The notes under the pieces are model-generated. The model saw nothing but the letters and a program-made list of their open reading frames with translations. It did not search any database and was not told where the DNA came from. A program made the translations under genes and the position numbers. Positions 42,744-43,096 of a stretch of 43,096 nucleotides of DNA are shown here, in pieces (the stretch's first letter is position 1; each line of letters starts with the position of its first letter). This DNA comes from an uncultured beta proteobacterium (GTDB lineage: Bacteria; Pseudomonadota; Gammaproteobacteria; Burkholderiales; SG8-41), in contig CAISJL010000019.1 in assembly GCA_903885665.1 (NCBI GenBank), positions 1 to 43,096 on the forward strand, given 5' to 3'.

Positions 42744-43096
42744 CTATTGCTGTCCTTCTAGAAGTAATTGCACCACTTGAGGCGTAATTAATTTTGCACG
42801 TTCATCAAGTTCTGCATCATTCAAATTAGCAATAGGGTGTTGCATAGATAAAAATTTAAAATTGGGTAGCCCCCAAGTCCTGGCCATGGCCTTACCAGTG
42901 ACAGTAAATACGTGGGTGACGATTGAAGCCGAAGGGATACCTTGTTGTTCGAAAACAATGCTGTCGAGCACACTGCCCGAGCTGCATGAACCTCAATCAC
43001 CAATCCCGGCAACGATCACATCGCATTGGCTTTTGAATTCGTCAACGATGGATTGATGGGGTGCAGCGCCAGCGCTTTTCTTTTTGCGGATGATAT
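42744..43096 (-). CDS. UGSC-motif selenoprotein, partial at the window edge
   Basis: The minus-strand frame is open from the window edge to a TAA at 42744 except for one TGA at 42993-42995. Read through, it gives 116 residues, and the TGA falls in VIVAGIGD-U-GSCSSGSVLD, the Sec-Gly-Ser-Cys motif of the UGSC family of selenoproteins known from marine metagenome surveys. Upstream the frame is protein-like (SIVDEFKSQCDVIVAGIGD), and downstream it stays so (GIPSASIVTHVFTVTGKAMA, LPNFKFLSMQHPIANLNDAE). A candidate SECIS hairpin starts 17 bases after the TGA. The start lies outside the window. The paired Sec and Cys suggest a redox role, but the reaction is unknown. Simple gene callers would begin the gene at the GTG 42971 and lose the active site. 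Confidence 0.8.
42956..42975 (-). promoter_or_regulatory. candidate bacterial SECIS hairpin
   Basis: On the minus strand CAG, a TG bulge, TGCT, loop CGAC, AGCA and TTG form a stem-loop within the coding sequence. The apical loop begins 27 bases after the TGA and has G as its second base. Both fit the published bacterial rule (loop with G in the first two bases, 16-37 bases from UGA). The stem is short. Confidence 0.5.

Noticed and set aside
42821-43012. Minus-strand 63-codon frame crossing the TGA region
   Set aside because: It is another frame of the selenoprotein gene; its translation is not protein-like, while the frame with TGA is.

Overview
The window looks like a piece of a betaproteobacterial chromosome, probably Burkholderiales. 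This is an inference from gene content: two Bug/TctC-type solute receptors without their membrane partners, two MmgE/PrpD enzymes, a family III CoA-transferase, an lplT, alr and radA neighbourhood, and an etfBA plus acyl-CoA dehydrogenase block. Base composition is moderate, with very AT-rich intergenic stretches. I found no rRNA, tRNA, CRISPR array or intact insertion sequence.

Layout. Bases 1-1709 hold the debris of a two-partner secretion locus: a chimera of a TpsB (FhaC-like) N-terminus with a TpsA (FhaB-like) C-terminus, a small lipoprotein overlapping it, and an isolated haemagglutinin-repeat fragment that runs into iscS. Bases 1710-3922 (minus) carry a stand-alone cysteine desulfurase, a small acidic protein and a PH-domain membrane protein. 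Bases 4127-9443 (minus) look like a catabolic gene set for an unknown, probably branched, carboxylic acid: an isocitrate lyase/PEP mutase superfamily enzyme lacking the lyase cysteine, MmgE/PrpD, a ketopantoate-reductase-like enzyme, a Bug receptor and a cupin. Bases 9969-13420 (plus) carry a MoxR-type AAA+ ATPase and its VWA partner (CbbQ/CbbO or NorQ/NorD type), with no Rubisco or nitric oxide reductase genes nearby. Next come a cupin preceded by an in-frame repeat micro-ORF, and the housekeeping block lplT, LysR regulator, small conserved protein, alr and radA. After that are etfB, etfA and an acyl-CoA dehydrogenase.

Bases 23679-30788 are the most unusual region. They hold four paralogous class I methyltransferases, each with an N-terminal export signal or anchor, a YVxTP motif, a DLGSGDG motif and a beta-rich C-terminal domain. 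With them are an antisense membrane-embedded spermidine-synthase-like protein, a small secreted protein and an APC permease. The catalytic domains resemble the eukaryotic FAM173 (ANTKMT/ATPSCKMT) lysine methyltransferases. If they are exported, they would need S-adenosylmethionine outside the cytoplasm, or would act from the membrane face.

Bases 31015-43096 hold htpG behind a sigma-32-like promoter, a DUF1080 lipoprotein, a second MmgE/PrpD, an MBL-fold lactonase-like enzyme, an orphan flgE with a repeat insertion and a sigma-54-like promoter, a second Bug receptor, an MFS transporter and a CoA-transferase. At the right edge is a gene that reads cleanly through an in-frame TGA with the motif Sec-Gly-Ser-Cys. 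I read it as a UGSC-family selenoprotein with a candidate bacterial SECIS hairpin; ordinary gene callers would truncate it.
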